NCBI RefSeq assembly: GCF_901709675.1
Contig: NC_051103.1
Span: forward strand, 3,767,501-3,831,500
Direction: 5' to 3'
DNA length: 64,000 bases
From: Syngnathus acus
Taxonomy: Eukaryota > Chordata > Actinopteri > Syngnathiformes > Syngnathidae
Positions 37,001-49,300 of the stretch are shown here, one piece after another. The position numbers and the translations under genes were made by a program. The notes under the pieces are model-generated. The model did no database searches and was not told the DNA's origin. It saw only the letters and a list, made by a program, of their open reading frames with translations. Numbering within the stretch: position 1 is the stretch's first letter; every line of letters starts with the position of its first letter.

Positions 37001-40000
37001 CACGTTCTGTTGCGTGTCGTGTGTATGTGTGAGAGCGGGAGTGTGATGGAGAGAGTGAAAAGATGAGCGGGAATGTAGGACAGCGACTGAGAAGAAAGGA
37101 AGAAAAGAAAGACAAGTGGGGGAGGAATTGTGAAAATGAAATCCAACCAAAGGTGGTCACATGGGGCGTGTTTGGGTTTAGTTCAAATGAAAATATGTAA
37201 ATGATGTTTTGATGAATTGGGATGTTTGCTCGTAAATTTTCAGATCGACACAAAACACCATTCAGATTTTGCTCTGTGAATGTAAATGCAGTAATCTGTA
37301 TTAATATTTGCTGTCTTCATAAGAGAATGAGAAAAAGATTTGCATTTAGACAACAAAAGCTCCAATTGAGAAACAAACAAAAAAATCTTTGCTCTTTATT
37401 TTGCTATATTTGCATTTTGGGTTACTTGTGGTGTGTCAACTCTGAAAATGTTTCTATCTGTAACTTTGCTGTAGAAAAGAACAAATGCATAATAGATTTA
37501 AAGAGCCCATATGAAGAGTGGAATTCATTTCAAATGGCTAGCCCAAAAAATTGTATGCGTGTGCTTTTGTGCGTGTGTGTGTGTGTGTGTGTGTGTGCAT
37601 TTATATGTGTGTGTTTGTCTGATGTTTAGAAAGCGGAATTCAAAACTCTGATGAATTAGTGCTTAGCTCGAAATGTATTCACAAAAGGCATGTCGGTCTC
37701 CAATTATTGTGTCTCCCCAATGTGTTGGTATAATTCATATTGTTGATGAATATTCATATTTTAACTTTGTGTGTGTCCACTAATACCAATTGATGGATTT
37801 TGTTATTTATCGCTGCCAATTATCCAATCCTTCAGAATTGTCAGTGGAATTCTAGGAGAGGCAATGCAATGTATTTTTGGTTAGTGTTTTTTTTTTTTTT
37901 AAATTTAATCTTAATTTATCCCATAGAGATTTTTTTTCAAATGTGTATCGGTTGTCATCTGCTGTTTAACTTTACTCATGTTGAAGCTTTTTAATTTAAT
38001 CCACTTAATATTTCTAATGTTTGTCTGCATGTTTATTCATTGGACCATATGAAGGGTGCATTCGCCCGACTGGGAAAAGGTAAATTAAAAATCCTCCAAA
38101 TTAAAATGATATAATTTCCAATTCTGCAATGGGAAATTCCGACGTAGAGGAAAAAAGCAAGCGCTGCCAAATGAGACTGAAAATGGAGTGCAGAATTATC
38201 AAAGTCTGTTGCCCTGACCATTTGACTCAGCCAATTAGAAAAGCAAAGACGAACGAGGTCATTGATGTCCGCGGGGGATGCAGAATTAACAACAACCGCA
38301 GCGGCGCCATCATTCGAAAGCTTACTCGAGATCACGTGATCAACATACTTATTGGAAGAAACAATGTGGACCACAAATTCTGAATTTACAGAAGTAATAA
38401 GTTCACTTTCAGTGACCCATTGTCAGGCCATTGATTGATGGATGGTGACATCAGTGCCAGGATCAATTAACCCGGATAGAGAGACATTAATTTATTTTCT
38501 TTTTAAATATTTTAAATATATCTTTTCACTTGGTTTTGTGATACGGCAGTAATGCGGCTGCACACTGATCAAGTGAAGCTTCCGAACTTTACAACACGAG
38601 ACACGAAATCCATTGTTGGATGGATTTTTATCCAGACGAGTTTTTTTCTGACCTGTCGCTCTTAAAGTTCAAAGTGTCAAGTTTTTTTTTCACATCGGAT
38701 GTTGTGTCTGCCTGTAGACGTTTTTTGGTATCCATCCCAGACAACAATGTTGAAGGCTTCCGAGAAGACTTCTGTTTTTCTTGTTGCTCGATTAAGGAAT
38801 CGCTTCCTAAAATTGCATTGCGGTTGTTCTGGATAAAAAAAAAAGAGCTCCTGTTATTAAAATTTCCCAAATTATTCTACCTACTCACTTGTAGTGATTT
38901 TTTTTTTCAGGGTGGCCCTAATATTTCTGTGACAATAATAAAAAATGTTAATACAATTAAAAGGTACAGGAAACGTACCTGCTTCTTCTCATTCCGTGGG
39001 ATGAAAGTGAAGCACCGCATGGGACCAATTCAACATCACGCCTCCTCCATCATATGTTTACATTCTGTGGGAAAGGAATTACACATTGCGTTTAACAAAC
39101 CGTGCAGAATATAAGAGCAAAATAACACTGGTGGAAAATATGCAATCTATTAAAGTCAGATATGATCAATTTAACAAATATCCTATATTTACATCAATCA
39201 TAATGCTCAATTTTGAAAATATTCATTCAACAATCAATAACTGGATAACTTTGACAAATGTAATAAATACATACGTGCCAAACGTTTTGAAAGTATGTCC
39301 GCTTTGCTGTGTAATGGCGCCCCCTTGTGGCCGTTTGTAGGCTTCTCCATTTACTGTCATGACTACTACTTCATTAGGGCTGAAGGGCCACATTAGATTT
39401 TTTTAAAAGGATAAATGAGTGGATCAATTATAATTATTAATTATTCAATATATAAAAAGTTTATTGCAGATAAAAAAATAGTTTTACCATATTACTCAAG
39501 TTTCAATTTAATATATGAATTTAATAAGATAAAAAAAAAAGACCTTTTAAACCCCCCTCTGGCCTGACCACCCATCATTTTTAAACATTGATTCGGACAA
39601 TTGTTTTAAGAGCTTGTTTATTCTTTAAAAAAAAAAAAAAAAAAGACAAGGTCCAAGTTTTTGGACAACCCACCCTCACCCTATTTCCCTCCCCAGCTGG
39701 CTAGCTCCACTAAACAACCAGCAAAGAAAAATAGCAATATGAACAATTGATAATATACACCCCATATACAGCAAAACATAGTGGTCTACCAGAACGTTAC
39801 CGATAATACGCAACCTCTAACGAGGCTTCGAAAGTCGCCACTGATAAGATTTAATTTCAACAGCAACTGACAAGCAATGTCGGTTGTGCGTGTTTTTTGT
39901 TTTTTTTAACTCGTGTGGGTGGGCATCAAGTTGCTAAGGTGACAGCTGCCTTTTGCCTCCCCTCAGCGTAACATAAAAGGTCTTCGGCCAACATTCCTGA

Positions 40001-40397
40001 ACGCCCACCTTTAAACCAATCCGACTTAAGTGCAAAGTTTAAGAGGCACTGACACGCTTGCATTTCACACACACTTTGAAATAAGTGATTCACTTTTAGC
40101 AGATGAGCGTGCAAAATGGTACAGACTTGCTGATGGATCTTAACTTGGACTAATGTCCAAATTACTTGAAGCTCACCTCATAGTGCATAATAAAGCCAGT
40201 AATAGCATGTGTGCGTGCGTGGGAAGCCGGTTGAGCATTTATCTGATATCCTTCATACGGCGAGTTAAGCTGGATATCAAGGACATCAAATCAACACTTA
40301 AACAGTTTTCCAATATGCGTGTGTCAGTGAGCCCAGCAGTGATAAGAGACAGCATGGAGAAAGTATCAATGTGGAGCCCGCACGCTGTCATTTGAGG
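37001..40397 (-). other. Spacer and mrtfa 3' UTR
   Basis: AT-rich sequence with no supported gene. The mrtfa 3' UTR reads leftward from 40397; a minus-strand AATAAA near 39617-39622, beside an A tract, is one candidate end. Frames such as 38033-38374 and 38620-39114 show no family resemblance. Confidence 0.4.
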
Positions 40398-43300
40398 CTA
40401 CAGACACGACTCCAAGTGTAGCTGCAGGTCCGTGCTGTCCAGGAAGTCAGCAGAGAAGACACTCGGCGGCGTGTGCGGAGCCAGCGGAGTCAGGCTGGTC
40501 CCCACGTCCCCTCCTCCTCGTCCTCCTCCCCCCGCACCGCTGGAGCTCCCTACCATGGAGATGTCCAGCCAGTCCATGCTGTCCAGAGCGGCATCCACAA
40601 AGTCCAGCCCCGTCGAGTGGGGTGAGAAGCCCAGGTCGGACGTGTCCATGGGGGAGGGCGGGTGGTCCAGGATGCTGCCGGTGCTCAGCATTTGGCTGTG
40701 GAGGTCGTCAATGAGCGTCAGGCCGCTGCCTGGCTCTACACCGAGCAGCGTGGAGCTGTCCAGGAAGTCCTCCAGGCGACCTCCGCCTGTGCAGGGCTCC
40801 CTTGGTGGGGCTGGTGGGGAGATGAGGGGAGAGGTAGGGGAGGGAGGAGAGAGGTGGAGAGGGGACGGCGGGGAGGTGGGCGAGGGTGGGTCCGAGTGGA
40901 GCGGGGCGAGCGACGGGTCCGGGTTGGCCTTAAAACCTGAGATCTCTTTTGGAAGACACAAAAGGAAAAGCGTTTTTATAAAATAAAAAACTAGGGTGTG
41001 ATTTCAATATTTTCTTACCTCCACTCTTGAGCAGGATGTCAAAGAGGTCATCCATCTGCTGAGAATTGACGCCATTTCCCTGCAGACGCAAGAGACCATA
41101 TTGTGAATGTAATTTAGAAAGAAAAGAAAAAAAAAAAGCAAAATGTGCTTCATGATGCAACGACAACAAAAGATCGATGAAGTCAAATTGACACGACTGA
41201 ATTGGTCAGAAGAAGGTCGCAAAAGGAGCGAGGACGTACTTTGGAGCGCTTGGTCGGAAGAGAGGTGTTGGGTTTGGGGGAGGGAGGAGTAAACAGAGTG
41301 TGTCGGTCGTAAGGCGGACACACCCGCTCTGTCTGCCAGGATGGAGTGATGAAAAGAGGAGCGAAGGGGAAACAAAAGGGAAAAAGGCAACGAATGAGAG
41401 GAAGAACGAGGAGCAGAGATGGAAACGGAGACGAGCGTGCCCCGTGCCGATGGTACCTTGAAGGAGAAGAGCAGGTTGCTTTGGCTTTCGTTGTCCGACA
41501 TGTCGTCGAAGAAAGGCTGCAGGTTGGGAGGGGCGGTGAAGCACGAGTTGGCCGGCGGGACGCCGTTGGTGTCCACGTGCAGCTCCGCTTTCGGTTCCTG
41601 GGGACAGCATGTGTCGATCAGCTGGATCTAAAGCTTACTTCAGTTATTTGGATCATAAAATGACACAATGATGGATGACTCGGTCATAATCGCCGTAGTC
41701 GCACCTTTTTGATTGGCTGGCTCACACCCTGGCTGTCTTTCTGCTCTTGTGATTGGCCGGCAGTGCTGGGCAGCTTGCTTGGAGTGGACTGTAGTCTCTG
41801 TGGGAAAGCAAAGACCATGAAGGACATCCCGCTCAATCATCATTCTAAGTTATTCTGCTCCGTACCTGCAGCGTGACGCGTCCGTTGCTTTTGGCCTGCG
41901 TGGGCGCTCGGTGGTTCTGACCGTTGGTCGCGCTACTGGTGAGGGCGATCAAGTAGTGGTTGCCGTTGGTGTCGGTGACCAGCGTGCCGCCGGCTTTAAG
42001 GAGGTCTAACGAAATAGCCTGAGTGTGAATCTGAGTGCCCTTGGGTTGGTTGAAGACTGGCGCCACCTATGGGGGGGCGGGGGGGGGGGGGGGAAGGAAC
42101 AACAACATGTGACTCATATTGTTAGTTGTGTAGGTGAAGCTAATCTGTGGGTGGGAGTGGACATGCTTGAGAACTTTTGCATGACTCATGATGGATGCTC
42201 ACCTGCTGAGTGCTGACAGTGGCCGTCTGCTGTTTGTGCTGCTGCCGTTGCTGAGCCTTCAGCTGCTTCTTCTGCTGGCTTTGGCTAGCTGTAGGCTTCT
42301 GGATCTGCACTTGAACCCGCTTCAGCTGAACTGAGCTCCTGTGCTGCGTTTGGGTCTTCTTCCCTTGTTGCAGCTGGTTCTGCTGGGCCAGTTTTTGCTG
42401 CGCCAACTTCTGCTGGGCCTGCAGCTGCTTCTGCTGCGTCTGCTGGATGATGAGTTGCTGGAGTTGTTGTTGCTGCTGCTGCTGGAGCAGGATTTTAGAT
42501 TCCTTCTTGGGCTCGGGTTGCTTTTGAGGGTTGGACTTGGGTTCCGAAATGGTACGCGAGTGCTTGAGGTGTTCCACTTGTTGGACTTGCAGTCGATTAA
42601 TCTGCTGCAGTCTGAACAGAGTCTCCTGGGAGCACTGCATAGGTTGCACCGCTCTTTTGCTTTGGGCTTCTTCCGTTACTCCCGTCATGGCTTCCTCCGT
42701 CTCAGCTTCCTGCTTCACCTTCGGCGGGCCATCAGGAAGCACGGGGGGTTCGATGGCCGAGGCTTTAATGAGTGTTGGAGGTTTGCCAATCGGAGATGGC
42801 GTTTTCTTGTCAGCTCCTTCCCGCTCTGCAGCCACGCCTCCCGTCATCTTTCCCAGCTCGAGCTGAGTTCGGAGCGTCTCCACCAGCCTCTGCTTCTGCC
42901 TCAGCATCCGGGTCAGCTCCTCAATCTGCTTATCCTTCTCCTGCAGCATTTGATCTTTGTCCATAGAGGACGACTCCATGGCTACCACAGAGAAAGGCTC
43001 CAAGGGCTTAACCGAGCCGGGTGAAGATCTGTGGAGGCTGCATGAGCTCTTGCCTTCTTCTTTGGGCTGACTGAGCGGTAGGGAAAGAGGGGAGTTGTTG
43101 GATGGTTGCTGAGGAGCGGGATGGATGGTGAGTTGAGTCAGGGGAGAGCTCACCTGAAGAAAAAAAAAAAAAAAAGGTGTTTGGGAAAAGCCTGAGTGAC
43201 AATTCTTTGTGTGAGTGATGCAGTGCTCACCATCTCCCCAAACATGTCTCCATTACAGCTGGTTTCATCTGGACTCAGCCCCGCTAATGAGCGTTCAGAT

Positions 43301-46300
43301 GGCGAAGGAGACACAGGCGGGCTGGAGCTGGTGCTTCCAAAACGCACGACTCGACCGGGAAAAGCCTGAGTCAGCGGGGACAGAGCCACCTTGAATCCTC
43401 CTTCAACCTGTTGCTGATCGCTGCCTGCGGCCGGAGCGCTGTTAGCTGCAGTGGCTGCGCTTTGATGGATGGGTTGCGATGCGCCATTTTTCAAGACAGC
43501 AGGGCCGGCGTTTTGCTCTTGGTAGTGGCGGAGCCTCTCGATTAGATCGTTTTTCGTGCCAGAGACGGTCAAACCTCGCAACTTCAGTTCCTGTTTTAAC
43601 TCAGCGACCTGGAAGAAATTTTTTTTTTTAAACATTATTGTTGTGCAGTGGTGTAGAACTGCTCTGACTCATACTGGGAAGTGTTTATCAATTATATTGC
43701 TGAACTAGTTCATTATTAACCTTGAAACTATCATAAACCAAGAACTAAATGCCTGTACGTTGGACATTGTCATTATTTACTTTGAACTCATCCAAGTTGG
43801 CGGGCAAAGTGGTGGGTTTGGCCGCTCCCATTGTCGGTTGGCGTGCATTTCCGCTCGTTGGGGTTAAGGTGGCGATGGGGGTCGTGGGAATAGTGCGAGT
43901 TGGGGAAGGGCTGGGGTTCGTCGGGAGGGGCTGCTCCGGTGCTGGCCTGAGGGCGGACATAAAAGGAGATGACCTCCCAGTCCCATGTAATGCTACAACC
44001 TGTCTCGAATAGTGCTCCTTGAGACTCACTTTGGAGGCGCAGGTAGGATGGTGTGGTAGTTGTAGTGCTGTTGTTGCTGGTTGAGAATCTGTAGCTGTAA
44101 GAAGAGCTGCTGTTGCTGGAGGAGTTTGGCGTAGGATGAGTCCATCAGAGGCGGACGCTCTTTGTCCGCCTTCTGGTCCGGAGGGATGTACTGATGGTAC
44201 TTGAGCTTCTTCACCTGCAAGTCATGAAAATGATAAGTAGGAAGATTTTTTTTTTTTTAGCCTTGTTAAAAGAGAAACATGTTAGCTTACCTTGGGTTTG
44301 TTGTCCTTTGCTTTTTTGGATCTCAGCAGGGGACGGTCGGAACTCGTCTTAGTGTGAGACTGTGGTCAGAAATGTTATTTAGTAAGAGACTGAATTTTAT
44401 GTTGATTAGAGTTCCCACACACATCGGTTGTCATTAGTGAACATTTCAAAATTCACCTTGAGCTGCGTAAAGGGTGAGCGGGAGGTTACTGTGGTCCCGT
44501 TTGCCACTTTGAGGGGAGGAGGCGAATCGGAGGCCTTTACCACAGGAGTAGGAGGAGGCTGTGGCGTGGGTTGCGTAACAAGCTAGAAAAAAAAAAAAAC
44601 ATGTATTAGATTCAAACACACACATTCAACTTCATAGTATTCTTCGACAGAACCTGCGTGGGGGACATGTCTCCATTCTGGGCGAGCATGTCGGAGGGCG
44701 ATGGCTGCGGGACGTTACTCAGAGGAGAATCGTGATTGGCGAGCTGGTCGGGTGACAGCGCATCGCTGCTATCTTCGTCCAACGAGGAGCTCTCTCCACC
44801 AGCTCCCTTTGGAGATTCTGAGACAGACCAAATACATCCAGCGGTGTCATCAACAGAAACGGCTACCATTGAACATATTGCAAAAAAGCACACCGTGTTC
44901 GCACATTGCTATTGTGACATTCCTCTTGTGTTGTGTAACATTTATTATCAAGTGGGTCAAATATAAGAGGAAATGTTTCTTGATAATTCTAAATACCAGT
45001 CAAATGTATAGAAAAAAAGAAAACATGTATGGAGAAATAGTTACCAAGTGGCGAGTGCTGATCAGAAAAAAAAGTATGGGGGGATAAAAAATAAATAAAT
45101 AAAAAAGGAGAAATAGTTACCGGGTGGCGAGTGCTGATCAGGGCAGACAGACAGGATGTTCTTGTGTACCAGTTCGATGGGACCCGGTCTGTGCGAGATC
45201 TTATCGTTGAGGTCGTCGGCGAGTCGAGCTCTCTTCAGCTGCAACTGCTTGGCCTGCAGGGAGGGCTCCGCTGACGTCTCTGCATACACGGGACAACGAT
45301 TCTTTCTCATTTGACTTCAATGTGTTTGTGCAATTATGAAACAGGAGTATTCTAAAGTTGTTTGAAAAGAAAACGACAGACACGCACCCTCCAAAATGTG
45401 CATCCTGACCAGCTCAGAGCGCTCGGGACGACTTCGGATCTTCCTCTTGAGATAGTCTTCAGTCTGTACAAAAAAAAAAAAAAGCACACGGGTCACCACA
45501 GTGATGATGACATTTCGCATTTTTGGGGAGGGGAGGGTGCATAAGGTTTACAACAATGGTGAATTACTTTAGATTAACTCACCCTTGCACGCTCCAGACT
45601 CCGCCGCTGCTCATGAAAGGCTGCCGGGCTTTTTAGCGCTGGAGTGGAATAAATAAACGTAATAGAAATTTAGAACTCGTTCAGCTAGTGGCAAGTGTGA
45701 CAAAACTGCTAATGGCTAAAGCGGCTGCAGAGAGGGGAAGGTCAGAATTGTTATTCGGAACCACGCGCCGATGATGACGAGGCGGCGTGTGTAGGGCCAT
45801 AAGCACAAACTTGACTGTTATTAGCCAAGGGAAACGCAATGTCTTTGTCATCGAGATGATTGTTGGGATTAAACAAAATCTGCATGGTTAAGTAGCAACA
45901 CACTTGGCAGCTAAGGTGAAATTGAAATGATAAATTCTTCTGATTGACCGAGCAGTATGCTTTTAGGGAAGGATATTGAAAAGACAGTGGCAGTTGGGAG
46001 TGTTGAAAGCAAGCTATCGTCTGATTGGTCAAGGGACTGGTGAAATCCATGCCCCGGGGACACTGTCGACATTCTGACCACGAGATGACACCCGGCGTTA
46101 GAGGACGGGAGACATTCCTCGTGTCACGACCGTTGACGTTCAAAGAGGGGCCACATAGCGAGCGTGATGTAACCGAAGCATCGACGTCACCACGCATGGC
46201 CATGTTATGTGTAACCCCATATAACATGGAATCGAGTGTTGAAATTTCCAGAAAATTACGGTCGGGAAGTCTCTATGCGCACGTACCGATGTATTTCCAC

Positions 46301-49300
46301 TCGGACAACTTAATGGGATTGGCAGTGGGCCTTGTAACATTAAATGGCTGCGGATAGATTTACGAAAAGCTACTCAAGAATCCAGAAACAGAAAATACTA
46401 CAGTGCATTTTCTATGTTGGCTCGGCTTCAATGCACTTTTATTTCCTATCTGCGTGCTCTCGACTTGATGATTGTACATTCCGTAAAACTACACGCTACT
46501 TTTTGTTTTTAACCTCAACTTAACTCTTACTGATGTGCAAAACTGTGAAACAGGAAGTTGGATGCACCAGAAGAGGAAGCTGCTCTTTTTGATAACATAT
46601 GTGCAGAACTTGAATGAAACTAACACACGGTTAGGGGCTGATTAATTTTTGTTTTTTTTGTTAAACACATCCCATAGTCTGCTTTGTCATCACATATGTT
46701 CTACGAGCAGATTTTGAATGGGCGACCTAAAAATTGTTCTATCCGGTTTCTGTCATCCGGTTATTATGGTTAGCAAATATGATATTTAACAGATGGAACA
46801 CTTACGTGGCATGATCCCTTGACTGACCAGCTCCTCTCGCGTGCGTCTCTGTTGGAGTTTGAGCTGGAGGACTGCATGGAGACAGTGGAGGTGAGGGGAG
46901 GACAGAAGGGGAAATTAGAGTTGGTGGGTAAAATGATGACAAAAAAATCAAATAAAAATGCTGTTTCTTATTATCTTGCTGATCCAGAGTCCATTGTCCA
47001 AATTGACGACATGAATCCACATACAAGTCAAGATGTTCTAGCAGTTAGCTCTCCCTCCACTTAACCCCCGTATTTGTGAGTTTTTTTTAAAGCGACAAAA
47101 GAGGCGGGTAGAAGGCGCGCATGAGTAATGTACAACACACTTCCTCTTTCTCACCCTTTTTTTTTTTCTCTCCATGCGCATAGGCAGGTGAACTTAACAC
47201 CATTAGACGGTACGACAAAACAAGATCAATCGAGAAAAAAAATACAAAACAACAAACACTTTGGAAGACATTTTTCGCCAAAACGAGAGTGAGGTTGATT
47301 GCGCCATCTTTTTCGAACAGGAAGCACTTGTTACATAACACGACGGGCGGAAAGACTTTTAGAGAACAAGACCGAGGAGAACACCAGTTAGACGCTGATT
47401 ATGCTAGACGGTGAAATTGACATAATATATACGTACTATATATATGCATGTGTGTAAAGTTGAACATACCACCGAGGCTAGCAAGCATACTTTTATCATC
47501 TGTTATTGCCTGCCAATATGGGGACAAGCAGCACCTGTTACTGCCGCGCTCTGTTATGACAAACGTCTGGCCGGCAACACTGCACATGAAAATGTCCTCC
47601 CTCAACTTTGAAGCGTGTTTTATTTACACGTTGCCTCTTAAAGGACGAGAGCATGAGAGTCTCTCCTTTTAAGTAATAAGACGTCAGGTCACTAACGTAA
47701 ACACAGGCATGCGCGTTCAGGTCTGTAATGGCGGAGCAGCTCAAAAGATTAATTGTCCCTAAGACGTAAACACAAGAAACTCACGTGCTGCCCAAGTGTG
47801 CCACGGAGGAGGACACTGAATTAAGAGAAGGCCGCCATGCAAATTGGCACGAGCCAGGATTAAGTTTATTCTGGGAATGAGAACCTTACACTTTCCTATG
47901 ACTCCATCTTGGCATCTCACTGCTGCCTTTACTAGCTTTCTCACACACACTAAACACTCCAATTAATAACTGAATGACTATTTGTTGATCCATTCACTTG
48001 TACTCGAACTGAACACCACAAACAGTCACGCAGAGTTCGCTGACCTTTCACATCATCTTTCACTTTGACCTGCTCGGTATGTACACACAGGCAGTGATGA
48101 TATTCATATTTACACAATACTAGGTTTGAGTGTCGTTCTGGTTAATTTAAGATATTAGAGAAGGAGAATGTGGCTTGGGTTATCTAGCGCCAAAAACTTT
48201 TATTTACCAAATGTCCAGTTTGTGTCTATCGAGTGGGAATGGGCACATTGACGCAAAAACCCAGCTGTTCCGCTGAGGTTAAAGTTACCATTGGTGTCAA
48301 AATGATCTATTTAAAAATGCTGTGCGCATCACTTTGCACCGAGCAAAAAAAAAAAAAAAAAGTTGACCACACTATTGGCACGGTTATAAGCAGGCAATAT
48401 ACTCAGATTCTTCCAGTGGCTTCACACTATTCCATTCATCTGTGAAAGGCACCAAGAATTAAAGTCGTGTAGCAGCCAAGAAATTCAAGTTGAAGACAGT
48501 ACGGATACAAAGATGGATGGTCTATTTTATTAGCCTCTAAAGTCCCGTATTTTATGAAGGATTTGGTTCAGATTTCAAAATTAATCGATTAATCGGCAAC
48601 TAATTGCTAAAGGACTGAATTAGTTTCAAGAGGGTTCATAAAGTACATCATGTGATATTGCTTATTGGTTGTTTTCAAATCACTAAATACACTTTAAGGC
48701 AAAATATTTTATCCGATTAATTAATGGAATAATTGACAGATTAATCAATTTTAAAAATATTCGATGGTGACAGCTTTGGTTCAGTTTTATTATTTTCCAA
48801 TTTCAAAAGTTACTTAGGGTCCCCCAAGAAATTGGATTAACATTTTACAAACAATGCACTTTATACTGCATCGTATCTGTTGTGCATTGATCGTTTGACG
48901 GAAAACTAAATGCATACAGACAAAAAAAAAGTATTTGCGGGGATATAGCATGACATAGCACTTCTTGCAACCATAACTTATCTCTCGCTAACTCAGCTTT
49001 AACTATTTATATCAAGCAAATAGAGTAACTCATACGAAGACTGTAGACCGAGCGGCATAAACACAAATCAGATCGGATGTCTTGCGCCTCTACTGACCGC
49101 ATGCTGCGATGGCTTGCCCACCTTCTTTCAGGCTATGATAGACATGTCTATCATGATCTGTCCTCAATCCTGCCTTGTCCATGTCACTGCCCATTGGTGG
49201 AGAACCCAACGGGGAGTGTTCAAAGGACAGGCAATGGTTGGTGTCCAGCATAATCATTGAGAATGGAAATCAGTTAGTTTGTGGTAGTGGCAAACATTTA

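Noticed and set aside
38620-39114. 164-codon plus-strand frame in the spacer before mrtfa
   Set aside because: Low-complexity Phe/Leu/Lys composition from AT-rich DNA, no recognised motif.
40432-40986. 184-codon plus-strand frame
   Set aside because: Antisense shadow of the last mrtfa exon; the GC-rich Pro/Ser codons leave the opposite strand open.
42341-43024. 227-codon Leu-rich plus-strand frame
   Set aside because: Antisense shadow of the mrtfa Gln-rich exon 42203-43153, where CAG codons read as CTG.
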